From Caballeronia glathei (GTDB lineage: Bacteria > Pseudomonadota > Gammaproteobacteria > Burkholderiales > Burkholderiaceae): DNA of 64,000 nt. A model generated the notes under the pieces. That model saw only the letters and a list, made by a program, of their open reading frames with translations. It ran no database searches and was not told the DNA's origin. Shown piece after piece: positions 25,422 through 32,903 of the stretch; the stretch's first letter is position 1, and every line of letters starts with the position of its first letter. Both the position numbers and the translations under genes were made by a program. The DNA is taken from contig NZ_JFHC01000003.1 of assembly GCF_000698595.1 (NCBI RefSeq), forward strand, positions 124,001-188,000, written 5' to 3'.

Positions 25422-26150
25422 TCAGGCCACCAGGTAGCCGCCGTCGACGGGTACGATCGCGCCCGTCATGAACGCCGCCGCCGGTGAGCACAGGAACGCG
25501 ACCACCTGCGCCACGTCCTCGGGCTGGCCCCAGCGCTTCATCGGCGTGCGTTCCAGGATGGTTTGCGAGCGGCCGTCGTCGTCCTGCAGGGCTTGCGTGA
25601 GCGGCGTCGCGATCCAGCCGGGCGCGACCGCGTTCACGCGAATGCCGTCGGCCGCGTACGCAATGGCAAGCGACTTCGTGAGCTGCGCGACGCCGCCCTT
25701 GCTCGCGCTGTAGGCGGGCACGAGCCCGCCGCCGAAGAAACTCAGCATCGACGCCGTGTTCACGATCGCGCCGCCGCTCGCCTTCAGGCGCTCGCGCGCC
25801 GCCGCGCACATGCGCATCGTGCCGCTCAGGTTCACGGCGAGCACGCGCTCGAACACGTCGATGTCGTGCTCGTCGCCGCGCCGGATCATGCCCGCGCAGT
25901 TCACGAGCACGTCGAGCGTATCGACGCGCCCGACGAGCGCCGCCACGCTCGCTTCGTCGGCGACGTCGAGCGGCGCGACCTCCACGCCGTGCCCGAGCGC
26001 CTCGCGCTGCGCCTCGGTCGGCGCGATGCCCGCCGCGATCACGCGCGCGCCGAGCGCCGCGAACTGCTGCGCGATGCCCGCGCCGATGCCCTGCGTGCCG
26101 CCGGTCACGAGAACGGTCTTGCCTTTGAACAGATCAGCCTGAAAAGTCAT
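25422..26150 (-). CDS. SDR-family NAD(P)-dependent oxidoreductase
   Basis: 242 residues, classical SDR. TGGTQGIG (cofactor glycine motif, residues 17-24), NCAGM, the catalytic Ser in NTASM and YSASK (Tyr and Lys) are all present, with PGWIATPL afterwards. The enzyme would oxidise or reduce an alcohol/ketone in the pathway handled by the neighbouring cupin dioxygenase and permease. It starts 15 bases after the MFS gene, so it is in the same transcript. The substrate is unknown; resemblance to sugar-acid dehydrogenases of the KduD type is general only. Confidence 0.86.
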   Translation of the reverse strand: MTFQADLFKGKTVLVTGGTQGIGAGIAQQFAALGARVIAAGIAPTEAQREALGHGVEVAPLDVADEASVAALVGRVDTLDVLVNCAGMIRRGDEHDIDVFERVLAVNLSGTMRMCAAARERLKASGGAIVNTASMLSFFGGGLVPAYSASKGGVAQLTKSLAIAYAADGIRVNAVAPGWIATPLTQALQDDDGRSQTILERTPMKRWGQPEDVAQVVAFLCSPAAAFMTGAIVPVDGGYLVA

Positions 26151-26165
26151 GTCGGGTATGAAAAG

Positions 26166-27467
26166 TTAAACGGCGGGCACGGCGGATGCGCTGTGCTCCG
26201 AGTCCTGAATCGGCATGCGCACGACGAACATGTAGACGAGCGCGGCGGCGAACGCGACGCCCGCGCTGATCAGGAACGCGTTGACGAACGAGTGCGTCTT
26301 GTCGACCACGAGGCCGGTGATGAACGGCGCGAACGAGCCGCCGAAATAGCCGCCGAAGTTCTGGATGCTGCCAAGCGAGGCCACCATGTGGCGCGGCGCC
26401 GCCACGCTCACGAGCGCCCACGCGGCCCCGCTCGCGAGGTTGACGAAGTACATTGCCGCGGACAGGTACACGATCGCGAGCGTGAGGTTCGGCGTGAATG
26501 CGGCGGGCACGGTGAAGAGCGCCGCGCCGATCAGGCCGGTGCAGATCGGCCACTTGCGGCTTCGGATCGGCGCGACGCCGCGCGCCATGAGGCCGTCCGC
26601 GACGAAGCCGCTCGACAGCATGCCGAGCGTGCCGAACAGATAGGGAATCGAGACGATCCAGCCGGTCTTTGCGATCGTCAGATGGCGTTCGTGTTCGAGA
26701 TAGGCGGGCAGCCACGTGAGATACAGCCACACCATGTAGATCACGCCCATGAAGCCGAAGATCATGCCCCAGGTCGTCGCCTTGCCGAAGAGGCCGCGCC
26801 ATTCCGCGAAGCTCATCTGGCGCTCGGCGCGCTGTTGCGGTTCGCCTTCGGTGAGATGCGACACTTCCTGCGCGTCGAGCGGCACATCGGCGCGGTTGCG
26901 ATACACGATGTACCAGCCGATCGCCACCGCGATGCCGAGCACGCCCATGATGACGAACATGTAGCGCCAGCCGAACACGAGCAGGAGCGCCGTGAGGATC
27001 GGCGGCGCGAGGGCCGGACCGATGGTCGAGGAGGTCGTGAAGATGCCGGTCGGCCGGCCGCGCTCGCGCAGCGCGAACCATTCGCTCACCACCTTCGCGC
27101 CCGCGGGAAACTGCGGCGCCTCGCCGATGCCGAGCGCGATGCGCGCGATGAGGAACTGGTGCAGGGTCGTGACGAACCCGCCGAACAGCTGCGCGACCGA
27201 CCACACGAACATGCCGAGCCCGAGCATCACGCGGGCGCCGAAGCGGTCGAGCATCACGCCGACCGGCAATTGCGAGAACGCGTACGCGAACGAAAACGCC
27301 GAGAGCAGCAGGCCCATCTGCGAGGCGGAAAGCCCCAGCTCCTGGCTGACCGAATGATTGGCGATCGACAGCGTGCTGCGGTCGAGATAGTTCACGATTC
27401 CCGCCAGCGTGAGGAACGTGAGTGCGACCCATTGAATGCGCTTGAGGCGCGGGGACTTTGCCTGCAT
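26166..27467 (-). CDS. MFS transporter, anion:cation symporter type
   Basis: 433 residues with about 12 membrane helices. NYLDRSTLSIANHSV near helix 1, LGIGEAPQFPAG between helices 4 and 5, and GFVADGLMARGVAP in the second half are typical of the ACS subfamily, which moves organic acids such as glucarate, galactonate, phthalate or hydroxyphenylacetate. It lies between the cupin dioxygenase and the SDR genes, 81 and 15 bases away, so it is most likely the uptake system for their substrate. Confidence 0.87.
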   Translation of the reverse strand: MQAKSPRLKRIQWVALTFLTLAGIVNYLDRSTLSIANHSVSQELGLSASQMGLLLSAFSFAYAFSQLPVGVMLDRFGARVMLGLGMFVWSVAQLFGGFVTTLHQFLIARIALGIGEAPQFPAGAKVVSEWFALRERGRPTGIFTTSSTIGPALAPPILTALLLVFGWRYMFVIMGVLGIAVAIGWYIVYRNRADVPLDAQEVSHLTEGEPQQRAERQMSFAEWRGLFGKATTWGMIFGFMGVIYMVWLYLTWLPAYLEHERHLTIAKTGWIVSIPYLFGTLGMLSSGFVADGLMARGVAPIRSRKWPICTGLIGAALFTVPAAFTPNLTLAIVYLSAAMYFVNLASGAAWALVSVAAPRHMVASLGSIQNFGGYFGGSFAPFITGLVVDKTHSFVNAFLISAGVAFAAALVYMFVVRMPIQDSEHSASAVPAV

Positions 27468-27548
27468 GGTGTCTCCTCCGGTGCTCTTTCGAGTCTCAAT
27501 GGAAGGTGTTGTCTGTTTTAACGCGATGCGGGTGCTGCCGTGGATGTG

Positions 27549-28076
27549 TCAGCGGATGAACTGATCGACGAAATCCGCGCCGAGGCCGACCTCCGTGAAG
27601 TGTGTGCGGCACATGTCGACCTTGGTGAAGACGTCTTCGTAGCCGGTGAACTGGCCGTAGGGATCGCAGTAATACATCACGCCGTTGACCTGGAAATACG
27701 TGATCATTTCCTCCACGTCTTCCGGCACGTAGAGCGTGTGCGTCTCGCCGGGCGGCTCGAACACGTAGCTGCCTTCGGTGGCGATCCAGTCGTGCTCCAG
27801 GTAGCGCCATCTGCCCTTGAGCACCATGCCGTGCACCGCCTGCGGATGACGGTGGCGCGACAGCACGCCGGACTTGCGCACGCGCAGCAGGTTCATCCAG
27901 TAGCCCGTCGAGACGTTCAGGCACAGCGGCCGGAACCAGACGTTCTCGGCTTGCGGCACCCAGAGGCGCTCGTCGGTGGGAATCGCGTTCTGAACGACGA
28001 TCTCCTTCGCCGCCTCGGGAGGGTTGGGAAACTGGTAGGGCGTCATGGCGTCCGCAGCGGGGTTGGGCGCTGTCAT
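27549..28076 (-). CDS. Cupin dioxygenase, 2,4'-dihydroxyacetophenone dioxygenase-like
   Basis: 175 residues from the ATG at 28076, where AAAGGAG with 5-base spacing fixes the start. The cupin motif LSRHRHPQAVHG and a second His in FEPPGETHTLYVP give the usual metal-binding set (His, His, Glu, His). The length and the motif pattern fit the family that cleaves the side chain of 2,4'-dihydroxyacetophenone (EC 1.13.11.41) or related diketones. It heads a likely operon with the MFS permease, SDR and IclR genes. The exact substrate is inferred, and acetylacetone-cleaving cupins are a possible alternative. Confidence 0.78.
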   Translation of the reverse strand: MTAPNPAADAMTPYQFPNPPEAAKEIVVQNAIPTDERLWVPQAENVWFRPLCLNVSTGYWMNLLRVRKSGVLSRHRHPQAVHGMVLKGRWRYLEHDWIATEGSYVFEPPGETHTLYVPEDVEEMITYFQVNGVMYYCDPYGQFTGYEDVFTKVDMCRTHFTEVGLGADFVDQFIR

Positions 28077-28511
28077 CGCGTCTCCTTTGTCCATATTGTG
28101 GATCAATAAGTCGTATTGTGGACAAATCTTCCGCGCGTATCGGATTGGTGTCAAGACGATATTTCGCATCGATTCTTGAGGCTATCGGCAATGGCCGGGC
28201 ACGCACGCCGGTCGTTTTAATGCGCCCCTAAGCGAAGGCAGGGAGTTGCGGCAGCTGTTTCGTACTTTTCTCAATGACATTCCGTGGCGCTTTGCGTACA
28301 GAGGAACGTTCGATTCTTCGGAGGAATACCGCCTTGAAGACCTACGGAAGTGTCAATGCCCGGCCATGCGGTCAGGTCCTTTGCACTGAGTCGGACCTCG
28401 ATTACCTCGTTAACTGGCAGTCGCCAGACGGACAGCCTGACCACGTTCGCACGGCCCGCGAACTGCCAGACGGCGCAGGTGGGCAAACGAGCAACGGCGA
28501 AGGAGCGGGGA
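28077..28511. promoter_or_regulatory. Promoter region of the cupin operon with 20-base-spaced repeats; divergent from the PAAR gene
   Basis: TATTGTGGA occurs at 28094-28102 and again at 28114-28122, exactly 20 bases apart (two helical turns), just upstream of the cupin ribosome site. CAATA-N5-TATTG lies between them. This is a good candidate site for the IclR regulator of the operon. From 28177 to 28399 an open frame on the plus strand without a start codon (ends at a TGA near 28399) is probably not a gene. No other gene is credible in this gap. Confidence 0.5.
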
Positions 28512-29105
28512 ATGACTGATATCCGGTGCGCCCTGCTGGATGGCGACAGGACCACTACGGGAGGCGTGCTCATAGGCACGGACAACTCGACTCACCACGG
28601 CACGCGCATGGCGGTGCGGGGCGACTTTGCGACATGCCCCGCGTGCAAAACAGGTGGACTGGTCTTCAATGACTGTGATCCCAGCTTCACACTCATGGGG
28701 AAGGACATTCTCGTTGAAGGTGCTCGCGTCCACTGCAAATGTCCTACCAAGCCACGGGTGCTCGCCTCACAGAATATATTCACGATTCAAGTGAACAGGG
28801 GCGGTAGTCACGCGTTGATGCAGCCATTGTTCGGTCCGTCTGACAATGGCGCGCAATCATCGAACGAATCGGACGAAGTCATCGAGCAATATTTCGAACT
28901 CGTCGACGCAAAGACAGGAAGACCAGAGGAAGGCTACCGACACGACCTCTTCTGCGACGGCCGTCGTGTCAACCAAGACGCCAGCTTTGGCGGGCGCAGC
29001 GCTGTGGTGGGTGGGCGCGTCGCGATGAGCATTGTGTTGTGGCTGGACAAATCCCGGGGGGTTTCGCATGACGGATCCCCTGAAGGCGTCTCTCCTCACT
29101 TCTGA
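28512..29105 (+). CDS. PAAR-domain protein, putative type VI secretion tip
   Basis: 197 residues from the ATG at 28512 (AAGGAG upstream). The PAAR region shows IRCALLDGDRTTTGGVLI and then Cys/His-containing blocks FATCPACKTGG, FNDCDP and HCKCPTKPRV, the Cys-rich form common in Burkholderia. A C-terminal part begins YFELVDAKTGRP, the immunoglobulin-like transition domain often found behind PAAR. PAAR proteins cap the VgrG spike of the T6SS and carry effectors. No VgrG or T6SS core gene is in the window, so this is an orphan module. It overlaps the next gene's start by 38 bases. Base composition is less GC-rich than in neighbouring genes, suggesting acquisition. Confidence 0.82.
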   Translation: MTDIRCALLDGDRTTTGGVLIGTDNSTHHGTRMAVRGDFATCPACKTGGLVFNDCDPSFTLMGKDILVEGARVHCKCPTKPRVLASQNIFTIQVNRGGSHALMQPLFGPSDNGAQSSNESDEVIEQYFELVDAKTGRPEEGYRHDLFCDGRRVNQDASFGGRSAVVGGRVAMSIVLWLDKSRGVSHDGSPEGVSPHF

Positions 29106-29696
29106 AGAGCGATTGCTCGCCGCCATTGTGTATGGCGAATCATCCACGCTCGACCAATATGAAGAAATGGCAGCGCTCGCAAGCGTTATGGTGCGTCAGA
29201 TGAAGTCGCGCGGGTATTGGACCATCGAAGCCTTCACCTCGAAAGATAGAAACTTTTCCTTCGTGCGTACGGACGGCAATGCACGCTACGCGAGGCTCAT
29301 GAGGGCATCGGAAACGGACATCGCAAGAAGCACCGCAATGTCCGACGCGGTGAATGCAGCACGGAACGCCTTCGCGGGCGGTCCGGACTACTCCAAGGGA
29401 GCGTACTTCTGGGACGGCGCCGATATCAAATCGAACTACGCCCGGCACGCCAAGGTTAGATCGGGAATCCACATCAGTGACCCTGCCCACAACGTCCATG
29501 GAATAAGCGATTCCGGGACGACGAGGATTCTCTACAGGACGGTCAGGAAGCGGGTGAATGGACGATCAGGACCGAGCAACTCGAAATGGGACGATATTTG
29601 TGGGTGTATGAATCTACGGCTGGCATCGGGGGAACAATTTTCTGGTGCTATGGGCGCGACTGGCTTCGAGTTACCCGAGCAAAGGAATACAAATGA
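29068..29696 (+). pseudogene. Putative SleB-like peptidoglycan-hydrolase effector gene, apparent frameshift near 29555
   Basis: Starting at ATG 29068, the frame reads LTSEERLLAAIVYGES, with Glu24 in YGE as the candidate catalytic residue, then FTSKDRNFSFVRTDGNARY and FAGGPDYSKGAYFWDG, resembling SleB-type cell-wall hydrolases. Beyond about residue 162 the same frame loses coherence and runs to 29829. A second frame, one base back, carries what looks like the true C-terminus: EMGRYLWVYESTAG, then GTIFWCYGRD and the end RAKEYK, stopping at 29694-29696. That stop overlaps the ATG of the next gene (29693), the typical ATGA coupling. A one-base deletion around 29552-29561 (or a sequencing error) explains this; the joined product would be about 209 residues. 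No slippery heptamer is seen, so programmed slippage is less likely. Confidence 0.62.
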
Positions 29697-30244
29697 TGCG
29701 TCCGATTATTTTCATGGCTTTATGGGCGCTATGCCTGATGGCCCGAGCAGAGCGTCCATCCGAAGCGGTCATGGACAGTTGCCTCTTGTTCGACAAGGCG
29801 GCACCATCGATCAGCGTGACCCGGTTTGAAGGACCCGAGATACTCGTGGACGAGCACTCTGTTCCGGGCTATGAAATCTTCACTCCGACGGCCAGGAGCG
29901 TCGCGGTCAAGGTGGGATACGCCACGAGCAAACGTGGCAGCAACGACTTCGTATTTGCCGGCCGGTATCGTGGCTACATCAGGACTGCGACGGCGCTTGG
30001 TGCGTTCAAGGCAGAACGTATCGAATCGCCGTCACTTGCGTTCTATGCAGTCTTGCGTGAGGGGCCGCGCCAGTACCTGTGTGTCGTGGAAAGCGCTGCA
30101 CAGGGAAGCGCCGCCTTTGTCCGCTCTGCCTTTGTCGCCGCTTTTCCACCGAAGGGAAGCAGGTATCTTGCGCTGTTCTATCAGGTAGCCGATGTCAGGC
30201 AACTCAAAGCCTTCGGAGCAGGGGCCACGCGGGACGGCAATTGA
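29693..30244 (+). CDS. Putative periplasmic immunity protein to the upstream effector
   Basis: 183 residues from ATG 29693 (AAAGGA, 6-base spacing). MMRPIIFMALWALCLMARA is a Sec signal peptide with an ARA cleavage site, so the protein is exported. The mature part has two Cys and a beta-rich pattern (VSIT-like strand SVTRFEGPEILVDEH, FVFAGRYRGYIRTATALGAF). No known domain is recognised. An export signal on the gene directly after a cell-wall hydrolase effector, with coupled start, fits an immunity protein that works in the periplasm where the hydrolase would act. This is inference from context; it is hypothetical by sequence. Confidence 0.6.
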   Translation: MMRPIIFMALWALCLMARAERPSEAVMDSCLLFDKAAPSISVTRFEGPEILVDEHSVPGYEIFTPTARSVAVKVGYATSKRGSNDFVFAGRYRGYIRTATALGAFKAERIESPSLAFYAVLREGPRQYLCVVESAAQGSAAFVRSAFVAAFPPKGSRYLALFYQVADVRQLKAFGAGATRDGN

Positions 30245-30782
30245 TAACGTCTGTTTCGGGAAAAGGGGCGCCGTGGATGTTCCGGATTTCCGGTGCCGAT
30301 CCGCATTAACGTCGGACCTGGACCTGCGAACTCCGACACTCGCCGCAGTCGAGCATTTTTTGCAATGCTTGAACCTCTGCGCTGTCCCTCCGAGTTATCC
30401 GCCCCATGCGGCGCGTGGCTGCCGGGCGCGGGTCGCGGCCCGGCGCCTCATTCATCACGCTGTTGTTGGCGCCTCGAACGCGCTGGGTGAACACCGCTCG
30501 GCGCGGATCGTGCCACTTTCGCCATCGAGGCGATAAATCGCGGAATATCGGTAAATTTGTAGCCTTCATGGCGACAATGCCGCGAGGGGCGCGCTCTTGC
30601 GAGATGCGTGCACAGCTCCCGCCCGCGGCGGCGCTCCCGCCCCCGGCGACCGTCGCGTGCCCCCGACGCATCCCGAAATTGCCTCGACGCCAGACGTGCC
30701 GGGGGCATCCGTCTGATTTATAGTCTCGAAATTGTCGCGCTTCGCGCGGTCCTGTCTCTTCCAATTCAAAAAAGGCGCACGC
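30245..30782. other. 538-base intergenic region before wspA
   Basis: I see no credible gene; the short open frames here have poor codon use and no ribosome sites. The first half reads like decayed or non-coding DNA with lower GC than the flanks. The last 100 bases, including an AT-richer stretch near 30717-30770, should hold the wsp promoter and leader. No specific regulator motif is recognised. Confidence 0.4.
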
Positions 30783-32408
30783 GTGAAGCAGTTGACCATT
30801 CGGCAGCGAATCCTTGCGAGCTTCGGCCTCATCCTGTCGCTGATGCTCGTGATGGCGGTGTTCTCGTACATCCTGATGAACGGCATCGACCAGGATGCGA
30901 ACAGCCTCCAGGAAGACTCGATGCCCGGGTTCGATCTCGCCACCGACATCCGCGCCGCATGGTTCGAGAACTACACGGTGACGCAGCGGCTCGTCTTCAT
31001 CGACACGGCGCCCGAGGCGATGCAGCGCGACGCGCAGCGCATCGGCGAGACGCGCGACACGCTCGACAAGCTGATTGCGACGTACGGCTCGACCATCTTC
31101 GAGGAACGCGACCGCCAGCTCTTCAACCAGTTCAAGCAGCAGCGCGAGCTGTACGTGCCGATTCAGGCGCAGATCCTGCGCGAGCTCGACACGTCGAAGG
31201 AAGCCGCGGCCGCCACCTTCAACACGAAACTCACGCCGGTCTGGGAAACGGGGCGCGGCAACGTACGCACGCTCGTCGACCACAACAAGAGCTATGCCGA
31301 CAAATCCGTGGCGAGCATCCGCGAATCGGTGCGCAAGTCCGAAATCACGCTGCTCGTCATCATGCTGGTTGCGATTGCCGCCGCCGCCGTGCTCGGCTAC
31401 GTGCTGCTCAGGGCGGTGACGGTGCCGATGCATCGCCTCGTCGACGTGGTCGACAGGATGCGCACCGGCGACCTGACGCAGCGGCTCGACCTGAACCGCC
31501 AGGACGAGTTCGCCACGCTCGAAGCGGGGTTCAACCGCATGACGGACGAGTTGACGGGCCTCGTCGGCCAGGCGCAGAAATCGGCGGTGCAGGTGACGAC
31601 CTCGGTGTCGGAAATCGCGGCCACCGCGAAGGAGCAGCAGGCGACCGCCAGCGAGACCGCCGCGACCACGACCGAAATCGGCGCGACCTCGCGCGAGATT
31701 TTCGCGACCTCGCGCGACCTCGCCCGCACGATGAACGAGGTGTCGAGCGTGGCGGAGCAGTCGGCGGCGCTCGCGGGCACCGGACACGTGGGGCTCACGC
31801 GCATGGAGGAAACCATGCGGCTCGTGATGGAGGCGGCCGGGTCGGTGAACGGCAAGCTCGCGATCCTCAACGAGAAGGCGAGCAACATCAACCAGGTCGT
31901 CGCTACCATCACCAAGGTCGCCGACCAGACGAACCTGCTTTCGCTCAACGCCGCGATCGAGGCGGAGAAGGCGGGCGAATACGGGCGCGGCTTTTCGGTC
32001 GTCGCGACCGAGATCCGGCGCCTCGCCGACCAGACCGCCGTGGCGACGCTCGACATCGAGCAGATGGTGAAGGAGATCCAGTCCGCGGTGGCGGCGGGCG
32101 TGATGGGTATGGACAAGTTCAGCGAGGAAGTGCGGCGCGGCATGCTCGACGTGCAGCACGTGGGCGGCCAGCTCTCGCAGATCATCCAGCAGGTTCAGGC
32201 GCTCGCGCCGCGCTTCGTGATGGTGAGCGAAGGCATGCAGACGCAGGCGACGGGCGCCGACCAGATCACGCAGGGCCTCGCACAGCTGTCGGAGGCGGCG
32301 CAGCAGACGGCGGAGTCGCTGCGCCAGTCGTCGCAGGCGATCGAGGACCTGACGCACGTCGCCAACGGCCTGCGCACGGGCGTGTCGCGCTTCAAGGTCG
32401 CGACATGA
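30783..32408 (+). CDS. wspA: WspA-type methyl-accepting chemotaxis protein (surface-sensing receptor)
   Basis: 541 residues from a GTG at 30783 with AAAAGG upstream. An N-terminal membrane helix ([20 protein letters not shown]), a periplasmic four-helix-type sensor, a second membrane helix (residues about 190-215), then HAMP ([16 protein letters not shown]) and the coiled-coil signalling hairpin with [20 protein letters not shown] and [16 protein letters not shown]. There is no CheR-docking pentapeptide at the C-terminus. It is the receptor of the Wsp pathway, which in Pseudomonas senses surface contact and drives c-di-GMP synthesis. It heads the cluster wspABCDEFR. Confidence 0.92.
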   Translation: MKQLTIRQRILASFGLILSLMLVMAVFSYILMNGIDQDANSLQEDSMPGFDLATDIRAAWFENYTVTQRLVFIDTAPEAMQRDAQRIGETRDTLDKLIATYGSTIFEERDRQLFNQFKQQRELYVPIQAQILRELDTSKEAAAATFNTKLTPVWETGRGNVRTLVDHNKSYADKSVASIRESVRKSEITLLVIMLVAIAAAAVLGYVLLRAVTVPMHRLVDVVDRMRTGDLTQRLDLNRQDEFATLEAGFNRMTDELTGLVGQAQKSAVQVTTSVSEIAATAKEQQATASETAATTTEIGATSREIFATSRDLARTMNEVSSVAEQSAALAGTGHVGLTRMEETMRLVMEAAGSVNGKLAILNEKASNINQVVATITKVADQTNLLSLNAAIEAEKAGEYGRGFSVVATEIRRLADQTAVATLDIEQMVKEIQSAVAAGVMGMDKFSEEVRRGMLDVQHVGGQLSQIIQQVQALAPRFVMVSEGMQTQATGADQITQGLAQLSEAAQQTAESLRQSSQAIEDLTHVANGLRTGVSRFKVAT

Positions 32409-32435
32409 CCGTTCTTGCCTCCTGACGGGCGCGGC

Positions 32436-32903
32436 ATGCTTTTCGTCCAGTTCACGCTCGGCGCCGAACGCTACCTGCTCGACAGCGCGCAGATCGAGCG
32501 CATGCTGCCGCTCGCGCCGCTCAAGTCGCTGCCGGGCATGCCGCCGTGGGTGGCGGGCCTTTTCGACTACGGCGGCGAGCCCGTGCCGGTGATGGACCTG
32601 TCCGCGCTCGCGCTCGGGGTCCGCTCGCGCGAGCGGCTTTCGACCAGGCTCGCGCTCGTCCACTATCCGCACGCCACGCCGGACGGCGTCGTGCCGCGGC
32701 GCCTCGGCCTCCTCGTCGAGCAGGCGACGCGCACCGTGTCGTTCGATGCCCGCGCGTTTCGCGACCCGGGCATCGACACGCCGCACGCGCGCTATCTCGG
32801 CCCCGTCGCGCACGATGCGCACGGCCTCGCACAATGGGTGCGCGTCGAACATCTGCTGCCCGCCGGCGTGCAGGCGCAGCTTTTCACCGCGAGCGCCGCA
32901 TGA
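32436..32903 (+). CDS. wspB: WspB, CheW-like coupling protein
   Basis: 155 residues from the ATG at 32436; the frame upstream opens only with TTG and adds seven residues without a ribosome site. MLFVQFTLGAERYLLDSAQIERMLPL opens a CheW/SH3-like domain (written here by its ends MLFVQFTLGAERY and IERMLPL), and WVAGLFDYGGEPVPVMDL is the CheW core. It couples WspA to the kinase WspE. It lies 27 bases after wspA and overlaps wspC by four bases. Confidence 0.92.
   Translation: MLFVQFTLGAERYLLDSAQIERMLPLAPLKSLPGMPPWVAGLFDYGGEPVPVMDLSALALGVRSRERLSTRLALVHYPHATPDGVVPRRLGLLVEQATRTVSFDARAFRDPGIDTPHARYLGPVAHDAHGLAQWVRVEHLLPAGVQAQLFTASAA

Noticed and set aside
28177..28399. Possible gene remnant before the PAAR gene
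   Set aside because: The frame has no start codon or ribosome site, and the translation did not match a family I recognise; chance cannot be excluded.
28930..29105. Possible frameshift in the PAAR gene C-terminus
   Set aside because: An alternative frame gives TKTPALAG in the same stretch, but the annotated frame stays plausible (DLFCDGRRV, SIVLWLDKSRG) and I found no decisive evidence.
30306..32852. 848-residue open frame on the minus strand across wspA
   Set aside because: Antisense shadow of wspA, with Arg/His/Leu-rich composition.
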